From Pseudomonas sp. LBUM920 (GTDB taxonomy: Bacteria > Pseudomonadota > Gammaproteobacteria > Pseudomonadales > Pseudomonadaceae), in contig NZ_CP027762.1 of assembly GCF_003852315.1 (NCBI RefSeq), forward strand, positions 496,001 to 560,000: DNA of 64,000 nucleotides, read 5' to 3'. Of the stretch, positions 40,166-48,647 are shown piece after piece. The notes beneath the pieces were generated by a model. The model saw only the letters and a list, made by a program, of their open reading frames with translations, did no database searches and was not told the origin of the DNA. The position numbers were made by a program, and so were the translations under genes. Positions within the stretch are counted from its first letter, which is position 1, and each line of letters begins with the position of its first letter.

Positions 40166-41616
40166 TGCGTTTGTCCGAGCTGAAAAAAGCCGGCCGCACG
40201 CCCAGCCTGCCGCTGACCATCGAACTGGCAGATGCCGCCGGCCCAGGGCAGTTGCAACTGCTCAGTCTGTTGCGTGTGTTGCCGGGCGAGCGTTATGTGG
40301 GCGCCGGCGTCTGGCGCGGGCGTACGGTGCTGGCCAAGTTATTGGTGGGCAGCAAGGCGGCACGGCATTTTCAGCGCGAACTCGGCGGCGTACGCTTGCT
40401 CGCCCAGCAAGGCCTGACCACGCCGCAGCTGTTGGCCGATGGCTTGCAGGAAGGCGAGGGCGGCTGGCTGCTGTTCGACTTCATTGAAGGCGCCCAGAGC
40501 CTCGCCGATGCCTGGCAAGCAGTTGAAGGCTTGCCGCCGCTGGCGGACGAACAAACAGCCGTGCTCGCCGAGGCGCTGGGGGCGATTGCTCACATGCATG
40601 CCAAAGGGCTGTGGCAGGAAGACCTGCACCTGGACAACCTGCTGCGTCAGGACGGCAAGCTGTACCTGATTGACGGCGCCGGCATTCGTGTCGAAGCCGC
40701 AGGCAAACCGCTGTCGCGCAACCGGGTACTGGAAAACCTCGGGGTGTTTTTTGCGCAGTTGCCGAAAAGCCTCGAACCCTTTACCGAAGAATTATTGGTC
40801 TATTACCTGCTGAGCAATGGCGAGCACGCCGTGCCGCTGGAAGCGCTCGAAAAGCAGGTGCGCAAGGTCAGCGCCTGGCGCTTGAAGGACTTTTTGAACA
40901 AGGTTGGCCGCGACTGCACGCTGTTCAGTGTCGTGCATGGCGCCTTTGCCTTGCGCGCCATTCGCCGTGAGGAAGAGGCCGCCATGCTGCCGGTGCTGGA
41001 GCAGGCCGATGCATTGCTGGATCAGGGCCACCTGTACAAAACCGGCGGGGCCGCCAGCGTGGGCAAGGTCGAGGTGGGCGGTCGGCCGCTGGTGATCAAG
41101 CGCTACAACATCAAGGGTTTTGCCCATTGGCTCAAGCGCTTCTGGCGCCCGAGCCGCGCCTGGCATTCGTGGCGCGAAGGCAACCGTCTGGCGTTTCTCG
41201 GGATTGCTACGCCCAAGCCGCTGGCGGTGTTGGAGAAGCGGTTTTTGTGGCTGCGCAGCCGGGCGTACCTGGTGACTGAATACTTGCCGGGGCCGGACAT
41301 CATCGAGCGTTTTGCGCCGTACGTTGAGCGCGGTGATGCGCCAGAGAATGAGCTGCTGGCGCTGGATCATCTGTTTGCCGAGCTGATTCGTGAGCGCATC
41401 AGTCATGGTGACTTCAAAGGCCATAACCTGTTCTGGCATGCAGACCGCTGGGCCTTGATCGACCTGGACGCCATGTGTCAGCACAGTTCACTCGCCAGCT
41501 TCGCGCCGGCGTATGCCAAGGACCGCGCGCGGTTTATGCGCAACTGGCCCGAGAGCAGCGCGCTGTACCAGCTGATCGATCAGCGTTTGCCCAAAGCGAT
41601 CGGCGCCGCCGGTTAA
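40165..41616 (+). CDS. Tandem two-domain LPS kinase-like protein (PA5006-like)
   Basis: 483 aa with two kinase-like modules in one chain. Module 1 (~40-200) has VLAKLLVGSKAARHF, the loop QEDLHLDNLL (D153, N158) and LYLIDGAG (D170). Module 2 (~285-460) has LVIKRYNIKGFAHWLKRFWR, the loop SHGDFKGHNLFW (D416, N421) and LIDLDAMC (D433). Both look catalytically complete. It resembles PA5006 by position. The substrate is unknown; a core phosphate or phosphoryl acceptor is likely from context. Last gene of the first LPS block, followed by a REP pair. Confidence 0.82.
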   Translation: MRLSELKKAGRTPSLPLTIELADAAGPGQLQLLSLLRVLPGERYVGAGVWRGRTVLAKLLVGSKAARHFQRELGGVRLLAQQGLTTPQLLADGLQEGEGGWLLFDFIEGAQSLADAWQAVEGLPPLADEQTAVLAEALGAIAHMHAKGLWQEDLHLDNLLRQDGKLYLIDGAGIRVEAAGKPLSRNRVLENLGVFFAQLPKSLEPFTEELLVYYLLSNGEHAVPLEALEKQVRKVSAWRLKDFLNKVGRDCTLFSVVHGAFALRAIRREEEAAMLPVLEQADALLDQGHLYKTGGAASVGKVEVGGRPLVIKRYNIKGFAHWLKRFWRPSRAWHSWREGNRLAFLGIATPKPLAVLEKRFLWLRSRAYLVTEYLPGPDIIERFAPYVERGDAPENELLALDHLFAELIRERISHGDFKGHNLFWHADRWALIDLDAMCQHSSLASFAPAYAKDRARFMRNWPESSALYQLIDQRLPKAIGAAG

Positions 41617-41633
41617 GACGGGCCTTCGGCTCT

Positions 41634-41687
41634 ATCGCGGGCAAGCCCGCTCCTACAGGTTGATGTGGGCGCGGGCTGGCCCGCGAT
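41634..41687. repeat. REP pair in the opposite (tail-to-tail) order
   Basis: ATCGCGGGCAAGCCCGCTCC (41634 onward) is followed after a few bases by TGTGGGCGCGGGCTGGCCCG and CGAT to 41687. The arms run outward-in compared with the other REPINs, with only about 6 bases between them. Confidence 0.82.
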
Positions 41688-41716
41688 GACGGGCGCCCAG
41701 GCGCCGCGCTGGCTGA

Positions 41717-43819
41717 TCAAAACTGATATTCAGCCCCCGCCCCCGCGTACCACGACCTTCCCGGCGCCGCTTCGTAATAGCGGAAGTTGCCGTCCCCGAC
41801 GATCACCGAACCCACGTACTGGCGATCCAGCAAGTTATCCAGGCGCAGGGTCTGGTGGAAGGTCCAGTGCTCGACCTTCTGCTCGAAGCGCGCACGCCAG
41901 TTGAACACGCTGTAGGCCGGCGCGGCGCGTTGCTGGTTGGTGTCTTCCACGTAGACTTTGCTGCGGTACATGCCTTCGAGGGCCGTGCTGACCCAGTCGC
42001 GTGGTTTCCAGTTCAGCTCGGCGAAGAGCGTGGTCTGGGGGACGCCGGGCAGGTAGTTGCCTTTGTCGACCGCCGTGCTGGTGCCGCTGACGAAGTCGCT
42101 GTCATAGGTGGCTTGCAGGCGGGTGTAGGCGAGGTGGGTGCTCCACTGTTCGGTCAATTGGCTTTCCAGGCCCAGTTCGAAACCACGGCGCAAGGTGCGA
42201 CCGGCGTTCTGGTAGGTGGTGCGACCGCCGCTGGATTGCTGCACGACCAGTTCGTCATCGGTGGTGATCTGGAACACCGCAGCATTCACGCGTGTGTCCT
42301 GGCCGATCCGGGCCTTGAGCCCCATTTCATACTGCTTGCTGACCGACGGCTTGAGCGCGAAATTGAAGCCGTTCGAGCTGCTGGAATACGCCGACTCCGC
42401 TTGGGTCGGGGTTTCAAACCCTTTGCCTGCGCTTACATAGCCATGCAGGTCCGGTGTGAACGCATACATCACGCTCACTGACGGGGTGTTCTTCTGGTAG
42501 GTCTTGTTGCCGCTGTCGTCGCCGTCGCTGAGGAAGTGGTCGTCCACGTCCATCTTCATGGTGCTGTGACGCAGGCCGGCTTGCAGGGTCCAGTCGCCCA
42601 GCAGCCAGTTGGCCTGCACGAACGGGTCGAGGCTGGTGGCGGTGTCGATTTCGTCGCGGCCCAGCGCGCCTTTGACGCCGTGCACGCCGTTGAGGGTGTT
42701 GGAGTAGCCTTGGCGATCATCCTGGCTGCGGTCGTAGTCGAGGCCGGTGATCAGGGTCAGGTCGCCGGGAACGCTGGTGATCGGCTGCAACCAGTGGACG
42801 GAGCCGCCGTAGAATGTGCGGTCGAAGTTCACCACGCCGCCGCGGGCATTGGCCGGGTTGGGGGCGCCACTGGCGAACTTGTCCGGGATCGACAGGTACT
42901 GAATCACACTGCGCCGCCCTGTATACGCATTCACCTGCAGCGTGGCATCACCGATATAGCGCTCGTAATTCAGGCCCAATTGCTGATGATCAATACTTTT
43001 TCGCGTGTTGTACTGCAGCGCGGCCGGCGCTACCGAGCGCGGGTCCGCCTTGTACGCGGCCCAGGTCTGGCCCAGCGGGTCTTGCGTGCCGTTTTGCTCC
43101 AGGCTGCTGTAGATCAGCGCCAGTTTGCTGTCGTCATCGGGTTGGATATTCAGCTTGGCAAAGGTCTGGTCACGACGGGCGCTGCTGTGGTCGCGGTAGC
43201 CGTCGGTGTCCATGCGCGAGGCGTCGAGTACAAAACCGGCGCCATTCGCCGCGCCTTCGGCCGTCAGGTGGTTCTTGTTCAGGCCGTCACTGCCCACCAG
43301 CGTTTCGGCGCCGATGCGCGGCGGGCCTTCGCCATCGCGCGAGAACATCTGGATCACGCCGCCGGCATTGCTGCCATACAACGTGGCGGCCGGGCCGCGC
43401 AGCACTTCGATGCGTTCGGCGGTGTCGAGGTTGAACGTGGCGGCCTGGCCCTGGCCATCCGGAGTGCTGGCGGGGATGCCGTCGGCGATCAGCTTGATGC
43501 CGCGCACGCCAAACGCCGAGCGCGCACCGAAGCCGCGTGAGGAAATCTGCAGGTCCTGCGCGTAGTTCTGACGGTTCTGCACCACCAGGCCAGGCACGCG
43601 GGACAGGGCTTCGGAGGCATTGATGCCGAGTTGGCCCTCGCTGATCTGCTCGCGGCTGATGCTGTCGACCGAATACGGAAGGTCGAACGTTGGGCTGGCG
43701 CTGCGTGAACCGGTTACCACGCTGGGGTCGAGGATCAGGGCTGCGTCTTCAGCCCGGACGGTGTCGCACAAGGTGAACAGGCTTGGCAGCAATAGGGTGA
43801 GGCGAGCAAGGGTTTTCAT
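41717..43819 (-). CDS. TonB-dependent outer-membrane receptor, YncD-like
   Basis: 700 aa, the same length as E. coli YncD, which it resembles strongly by recall. A signal peptide (MKTLARLTLLLPSLFTL, cleavage near VRA) precedes the plug domain (~35-160; SRVPGLVVQNRQNYAQDLQI, IKLIADGIPASTPDGQGQ, AERIEVLRGPAATLYGSNAG). A 22-strand barrel follows, ending in Phe (GAGAEYQF). The ligand is unknown; E. coli YncD has been linked to iron or copper uptake without firm proof. It runs antisense inside the LPS core cluster. The start at 43819 gives the signal peptide; an ATG at 43861 adds 14 residues. Confidence 0.91.
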   Translation of the reverse strand: MKTLARLTLLLPSLFTLCDTVRAEDAALILDPSVVTGSRSASPTFDLPYSVDSISREQISEGQLGINASEALSRVPGLVVQNRQNYAQDLQISSRGFGARSAFGVRGIKLIADGIPASTPDGQGQAATFNLDTAERIEVLRGPAATLYGSNAGGVIQMFSRDGEGPPRIGAETLVGSDGLNKNHLTAEGAANGAGFVLDASRMDTDGYRDHSSARRDQTFAKLNIQPDDDSKLALIYSSLEQNGTQDPLGQTWAAYKADPRSVAPAALQYNTRKSIDHQQLGLNYERYIGDATLQVNAYTGRRSVIQYLSIPDKFASGAPNPANARGGVVNFDRTFYGGSVHWLQPITSVPGDLTLITGLDYDRSQDDRQGYSNTLNGVHGVKGALGRDEIDTATSLDPFVQANWLLGDWTLQAGLRHSTMKMDVDDHFLSDGDDSGNKTYQKNTPSVSVMYAFTPDLHGYVSAGKGFETPTQAESAYSSSSNGFNFALKPSVSKQYEMGLKARIGQDTRVNAAVFQITTDDELVVQQSSGGRTTYQNAGRTLRRGFELGLESQLTEQWSTHLAYTRLQATYDSDFVSGTSTAVDKGNYLPGVPQTTLFAELNWKPRDWVSTALEGMYRSKVYVEDTNQQRAAPAYSVFNWRARFEQKVEHWTFHQTLRLDNLLDRQYVGSVIVGDGNFRYYEAAPGRSWYAGAGAEYQF

Positions 43820-43998
43820 GGGGCAGCCAGAATCCGTGGCGCATAAGACATAAACGCGCAAAAGGGCGCGAGTTTAGTGAAATGCTGAGTTTTTGCCATT
43901 TCGGATTTTTCGCACGCAATTTGGCGATGCGCTTGGGTGGGGGATCCGACCTTTCGCTGATAGCGTGGCCGACCGTTGGCGATCACAGGACAATCACA

Positions 43999-44328
43999 AT
44001 GAAAATCACGGCTGCAATGGGTATTGCCGCACTGCTGGTGGGCGGTTGTGGGACCGTCAACAGCGTCATTCGCAAAGACGGCGACACCGCGCGTGAGCTG
44101 CGGCTTATCAAAACGTACTGCCAGTCCATACCCCGCGTTTACAGTGGCGTGGCCTTTGATTTCTGCGCGCTGCACGCGGCTCCCGATCCGACCGGCATAC
44201 TGATACCCTTCGTGCTGCTGGACATTGCAGCGTCCGGCGTTGCCGATACCGTTGTGTTGCCCTACACGATTTATCGCCAGGCAAACGACGGCAACATCAG
44301 CGTCTATTGGCGCCCTGGCGGTTCTTGA
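43999..44328 (+). CDS. YceK/YidQ-like small lipoprotein, copy 1
   Basis: 109 aa. A short signal peptide ends in a lipobox (AALLVGGC, Cys at ~17), then GTVNSVIRKDG and the family pattern YCQSIPRVYSGVAFDFC; the end reads DTVVLPYTIYRQANDG. AGGA lies 9 nt before the ATG. Function unknown; predicted outer- or inner-membrane lipoprotein. It forms a tandem pair with the next gene, 42 bp away. Confidence 0.82.
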   Translation: MKITAAMGIAALLVGGCGTVNSVIRKDGDTARELRLIKTYCQSIPRVYSGVAFDFCALHAAPDPTGILIPFVLLDIAASGVADTVVLPYTIYRQANDGNISVYWRPGGS

Positions 44329-44370
44329 ACGAGGCTGTGCATAAGCTGGCCATGACAAATGGAGTTGTCT

Positions 44371-44727
44371 ATGAATCGTGGTTTCACCCTTCCATGGATG
44401 CTGACGCTCGCACTGCTCACCGGCTGCGGCACCATCAATACCGTGTTTCGCCCTGACGCTGTGGCCAGCCAGAGCCTCAAGGATGCGCACAGCCACTGCG
44501 AAAACGTGCCGCGTATCTACAGCGGCGTGATCTACGGGTTTTGTTACTTGAACAGCGAGCCCCAGCCTGAAAAAGGCATCAACAACCCAACCTTTCCACC
44601 GCGCGAAAGCAATGCGTTCCCGGTCATTGCCATTGAGGCGATTGCCTCCGGTGTAATGGACACGCTGGTGCTGCCCTACACGATCTACCGCCAGAACAAG
44701 GACGGCAGCATTGAGATCTACCGCTAG
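44371..44727 (+). CDS. YceK/YidQ-like small lipoprotein, copy 2
   Basis: 118 aa, paralogue of the preceding gene. The lipobox is ALLTGC; then GTINTVFRPDA, HCENVPRIYSGVIYGFCYLN and DTLVLPYTIYRQNKDG. It has an extra ~10-residue loop (PEKGINNPTFPPRES) absent from copy 1. The ATG at 44371 has GGAG 6 nt upstream. Function unknown. The pair lies between the TonB receptor and the carbamoyltransferase. Confidence 0.82.
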   Translation: MNRGFTLPWMLTLALLTGCGTINTVFRPDAVASQSLKDAHSHCENVPRIYSGVIYGFCYLNSEPQPEKGINNPTFPPRESNAFPVIAIEAIASGVMDTLVLPYTIYRQNKDGSIEIYR

Positions 44728-44782
44728 GCGCAGTGACAACCGGTCGCCACATTCCCTAGATCATCACGTGGCGTGTTTACGC

Positions 44783-44788
44783 TATAAT
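44783..44788 (+). promoter_or_regulatory. Consensus -10 box upstream of the carbamoyltransferase
   Basis: TATAAT at 44783-44788, preceded by TTTACGC; no good -35 at 17 bp. It would give a leader of about 85 nt before the GTG start at 44880 and could drive the second LPS block. Confidence 0.5.
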
Positions 44789-44879
44789 CCCGCCCTTTAG
44801 CTGTTTCTCGTCCAGGCGAGAGGCACACTTTTTTCAGGCGCAACCCGCCTGCATGCAGACTAAAAGAGGCTAGACCCCT

Positions 44880-46637
44880 GTGGCATTGACGATTCTTGGC
44901 CTGTCCGGCGCCCTTAGCCATGATCCTTCCGCAGCCTTGTATATCGACGGCAAGCTGATCGCGGCCGCCGAAGAAGAGCGCTTCGTACGCGACAAACATG
45001 CAAAGAACCGCATGCCCTACGAGTCGGCGAAGTTCTGCCTGGAACAAGCCGGTATCAAGCCTTCCGACGTTGACGTGGTGGCGATTCCGTTCGCCCCGAT
45101 CAGCCTGTTCGGTGAGGCGCGCTGGCACTATGCCAAGCGTTACTGGTACGCCCCGGACCGCGCCCTTGACGCGATCCTGATGGGCAACCGTCGCTACAAG
45201 CGCTACCGCAACAAGATCGTCTGGTGCCTGGAGCAACTGGGCTTCGATCCGAAGAAAATCAAGATCGAACCGGTTGAACACCACCTGGCCCACGCCTCCA
45301 GCGCTTACCACTGCTCCGGCTTCCAGGAGAAAACCGCGATCCTCGGGATCGACGGCAAGGGCGAGTACGCCACCACCTTTTTCGGCTACGGCGAAAACGG
45401 CAAGATCCACAAGATCAAGGAATTCTACGACCCGGACTCCCTCGGCGGCCTGTATGGCGCGATCACCGAGTTCCTCGGTTTCGAGATGCTCGACGGCGAG
45501 TTCAAGGTCATGGGCATGGCGCCGTATGGCGATGCCAGCAAGTACGATTTCTCGCGCCTGGCCTCGTTTGAGAACGGCGAGCTGGTGATCAACACCGACT
45601 ACGCCAACGTCATCGGCCTGCGTCGCTACAAAGAGAAGGGCAAGGGGTTCTACTTCTCGCCAAAACTGATCGAGTGGCTGGGTCCCAAGCGCGAAGGCGA
45701 TATCGCCGACGAGCCGTACATCCACTACGCGGCCAGCATGCAAGCGCTGTTCGAGAAGCTGGCCCTGCAGATGATCGACCACTACCTGGGCGACATCCTC
45801 AAAGACACCGGCAAGCTGGCCTTCGCCGGCGGCTGCGCGCTGAACGTCAAGCTGAACCAGAAGATCATTGCCCGCGATGACGTCAAGGAGCTGTTCGTGC
45901 AGCCGGCGTCCGGCGATGCCGGCACCGCGGTGGGTGCCGCCGCCTACGTGTCCCACGCCCGTGGTGTACCGGTCGAGAAGATGGAACACGTCTACCTCGG
46001 CCCGTCCTACAGCAACGAAGACGTGATCGCCGCGTGCGCCAAGCACGCAAGCAAACCGGTGTGGCGCAAGATCGAGAACATGCCCAAGCGCATCGCCAAG
46101 ATCATGGTCGACGGCAACCCGGTGGCCTGGTTCCAGGGCCGCATGGAGTTTGGCCCGCGCGCGTTGGGCGGTCGTTCGATCATTGGTTGCCCAAGCGCCA
46201 CCGGCGTGGCGGATCGCATCAACCACCAGATCAAGTTCCGCGAGCGCTGGAGGCCTTTCTGCCCGTCGATGCTCGACACCGTTGCGCCACAGATGATCAA
46301 GGTCGATCACCCGGCGCCGTTCATGACCTTCACCTTTGAAGTGTCGGAAGAATGGAAAACCCGTGTGCCGGAAGTGGTGCACGAAGACGGCACTTCCCGT
46401 GCCCAGGTGCTCAAGCGCGAATACAACCCGCGTTACTACGACATGATGAAAGAGCTGGAAGTACTGACCGGCAACGGCGTGTCCCTGAACACCTCGCTCA
46501 ACCGTCGTGGCGAAGCAATGATCTGCTCGCCGACCGACGCGCTGAACATGTTCTTCGGCTCCGACCTGCAGTACCTGATCATGGAAGACATCCTGGTCGT
46601 CAAAGACGGCGTGGACCCTTATGACTCGGTCGGCTGA
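44880..46637 (+). CDS. wapO: Carbamoyltransferase of the NodU/CmcH family, WapO-like
   Basis: 585 aa. Family members transfer carbamoyl from carbamoyl phosphate to a sugar hydroxyl; the P. aeruginosa homologue (PA5005) is thought to carbamoylate heptose II. The N-terminal kinase-like ASKHA region begins ALTILGLSGALSHDPSAALY, with AAEEERFVRDKHAKNRMPYE and the metal-binding HHLAHASSAYHCSGF (~130-145). The C-terminal domain has MEFGPRALGGRSIIGCP (~420-436) and LNTSLNRRGEAMICSP. The start is GTG at 44880 with GAGG upstream. It overlaps the next gene by 17 nt. Confidence 0.9.
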   Translation: MALTILGLSGALSHDPSAALYIDGKLIAAAEEERFVRDKHAKNRMPYESAKFCLEQAGIKPSDVDVVAIPFAPISLFGEARWHYAKRYWYAPDRALDAILMGNRRYKRYRNKIVWCLEQLGFDPKKIKIEPVEHHLAHASSAYHCSGFQEKTAILGIDGKGEYATTFFGYGENGKIHKIKEFYDPDSLGGLYGAITEFLGFEMLDGEFKVMGMAPYGDASKYDFSRLASFENGELVINTDYANVIGLRRYKEKGKGFYFSPKLIEWLGPKREGDIADEPYIHYAASMQALFEKLALQMIDHYLGDILKDTGKLAFAGGCALNVKLNQKIIARDDVKELFVQPASGDAGTAVGAAAYVSHARGVPVEKMEHVYLGPSYSNEDVIAACAKHASKPVWRKIENMPKRIAKIMVDGNPVAWFQGRMEFGPRALGGRSIIGCPSATGVADRINHQIKFRERWRPFCPSMLDTVAPQMIKVDHPAPFMTFTFEVSEEWKTRVPEVVHEDGTSRAQVLKREYNPRYYDMMKELEVLTGNGVSLNTSLNRRGEAMICSPTDALNMFFGSDLQYLIMEDILVVKDGVDPYDSVG

Positions 46638-47751
46638 TCGCCACGTCCTGCAGTTCTGCCACGGCTATGACGGGCCGTTCCTCGATTGCGCGCGGCAGTA
46701 TGCCAGCCTGTTTGCAGGCTCGGGCTACAAGGTGACCACGGTGTTTCTCACCGGGGTCGCCGACCCCGATGTGGCGGCCGGTTGTGCCTCTGATGAAGTG
46801 TTGTTCATGGAATTCAGCTCCAAGGCCATTCGTGGCCTGAAGCTGGGCGCCATCGGTGAGCTGCGCAAGATCGCGGCGTCACGCAATTTCAGTTTCTGCA
46901 TTGCTCACCGGTTCAAGCCGATCTATATCGCCTTGCTCGGCACGCGCTTGCCGGTGATCGGTGTGCATCACGCTTTTGGTGATTATCAGCGCCGCAGCCG
47001 CAAGCTGTTTGCGTCGATTTTCCGCAAGCGTTTGAGCCTGCTTGGTGTGTCCGATGCGGTGCGTGACGACATGCGCCGTTGCTTGCCGGCCTGGCCGGCA
47101 GCGCGGATTCAAACGCTGTACAACCGCATTGACGTCGACGCCATGCAGGCCCTGCAGGTTCCGGCCGAAGCAGCACGTGATGCGCTGGGGCTGTCGCCGG
47201 ATGAGTGGGTGGTCGGCAACGTTGGCCGCCTGCACCCGGACAAGGACCAGGCGACCTTGCTCAAAGGGTTTGCCCTGGCGCTGCCGCATTTGCCGGCACA
47301 AAGTCGTCTGGCCATCCTCGGCACCGGCCGCTTGGAGAAAGACCTCAAGGCCTTGGCCCGTGAGCTTGGGATTGCCGAGCAGGTGCTGTTCCTCGGCCAG
47401 GTGCCGGATGCGCGCCGTTACTTCCGAGCCTTCGACGCCTTTGCCCTGAGTTCCGATCACGAGCCTTTCGGCATGGTACTGCTGGAGGCGATGGCCGCCG
47501 GCGTGCCGCTGTTGGCAACAGCGTGTGGTGGCGCCCGGGAAGTGGTCGAAGGCGTGGGGATCCTGTTTCCCTTCGGCGATGCCGAACACTTGGGCCAGGG
47601 GCTTCGGCACCTGGCGGCAATGGATCGTCAGCAGCACGCGCAATGCGCCCAGATGATGCTGGAGCGCTTGCACGAGCAGTTCTCGGACCAGGCGGTTCGC
47701 GCTGCCTTCTGGCAGCTGCCGCACGTTACTGAACTGACCGCGAGGGCGTGA
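46621..47751 (+). CDS. wapH: LPS core glycosyltransferase, WapH-like (GT4)
   Basis: 376 aa, GT-B fold. N-terminal acceptor domain with HVLQFCHGYDGPFLDCARQY. Donor domain from VVGNVGRLHPDKDQATLLKG (~195-215), with SSDHEPFGMVLLEAMAAGVP (~278-297), the E-x7-E motif. Position equals P. aeruginosa PA5004 (wapH), an outer-core glucosyltransferase; the sugar added here is inferred. Its ATG lies 17 nt inside the carbamoyltransferase gene and its TGA overlaps the mig-14 ATG (TGATG). Confidence 0.88.
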   Translation: MTRSADRHVLQFCHGYDGPFLDCARQYASLFAGSGYKVTTVFLTGVADPDVAAGCASDEVLFMEFSSKAIRGLKLGAIGELRKIAASRNFSFCIAHRFKPIYIALLGTRLPVIGVHHAFGDYQRRSRKLFASIFRKRLSLLGVSDAVRDDMRRCLPAWPAARIQTLYNRIDVDAMQALQVPAEAARDALGLSPDEWVVGNVGRLHPDKDQATLLKGFALALPHLPAQSRLAILGTGRLEKDLKALARELGIAEQVLFLGQVPDARRYFRAFDAFALSSDHEPFGMVLLEAMAAGVPLLATACGGAREVVEGVGILFPFGDAEHLGQGLRHLAAMDRQQHAQCAQMMLERLHEQFSDQAVRAAFWQLPHVTELTARA

Positions 47752-48647
47752 TGCTCAATCGATTCCAAGGCTGGCGCGAGCGTGGCTGGTCCGTCGTTGA
47801 CGCGTCCACCTACAGCGACGCCTGGCAGCGTTACGGTGGCAGTGTTGCCACCCATCCGCAGGTGGTTGAGCGTCTTGCCGGGCTGGCCGAGATTCCTGTG
47901 CGCTACCTGGCGTGGGAACACGGCGGCGAACTCAAGGCCTGTATTGCGACCTGGGGCCAGGACTTGGCGTTATCCAAGGATGTGCTCAAGCGCAAAGGCA
48001 AGAAGGGCTTGTTCGACTTGGGCAATGCCGAGTTGATTCTGCCGGCCGCCGCCGATGCTCAAGCCCCTTTGCGTCATCGCGCGCGCTACCTGTCGGCGCT
48101 GAATGAAGGCCGTTTTGCCGGCATCAAGCTGCAGACCGAGCAGTTGGCCATGGCGCGTACCCCGGAAGAACTGTCGAAGAAATTTCGCTATAACCAGCGC
48201 CGCGAGTTGCGTCTGCTGGAAGAGGCGGGCGGTGTTGTGCGTGCGGTCCATACGTTCACCAGTGCCGAGCTGGCGGCAATTTACTGTGATTTGTTCCAAC
48301 GCCGCTGGGGCTTTCCCGCCACCGGCGCCGAGCGCATGGCGCAGGTGATCGAACTGCTGCGTGAATGGTTGATCGGTTCGGTGATTTTCCTCAACGATGC
48401 GCCGATCGCGATTCAGCTGGTTTACCGCGTTGAAGCGCCAGAGTGGGTCAGCGTCGAGTACGTCAATGGCGGCGTAGACCCTCAGACGCGTGAGTTCAGC
48501 CCCGGCAGCGTGCTGAGTTTCCTCAACACGCAAAGTGCCTGGGAACAGGCGCGGGAAGCCGGCAAGCCGCTGCGATTTTCGTTTGGCCGGGCAGACCGCG
48601 AGTACAAAGACCGTTGGTGCAACCCGGTGCCGGTGTTCAAGGTATGA
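47751..48647 (+). CDS. mig-14: Mig-14-like antimicrobial peptide resistance protein
   Basis: 298 aa, GNAT/FemAB-like fold. Mig-14 proteins associate with the inner membrane and help resist cationic peptides such as polymyxin; the mechanism is not settled. Visible segments: LSKKFRYNQRRELRLLEEAG (~143-162), IYCDLFQRRWGFPATG and FSFGRADREYKDRWCNPVPV near the C-terminus, which is typical. Corresponds to PA5003. It starts TGATG after wapH and overlaps dnpA by 4 nt. Confidence 0.87.
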   Translation: MLNRFQGWRERGWSVVDASTYSDAWQRYGGSVATHPQVVERLAGLAEIPVRYLAWEHGGELKACIATWGQDLALSKDVLKRKGKKGLFDLGNAELILPAAADAQAPLRHRARYLSALNEGRFAGIKLQTEQLAMARTPEELSKKFRYNQRRELRLLEEAGGVVRAVHTFTSAELAAIYCDLFQRRWGFPATGAERMAQVIELLREWLIGSVIFLNDAPIAIQLVYRVEAPEWVSVEYVNGGVDPQTREFSPGSVLSFLNTQSAWEQAREAGKPLRFSFGRADREYKDRWCNPVPVFKV

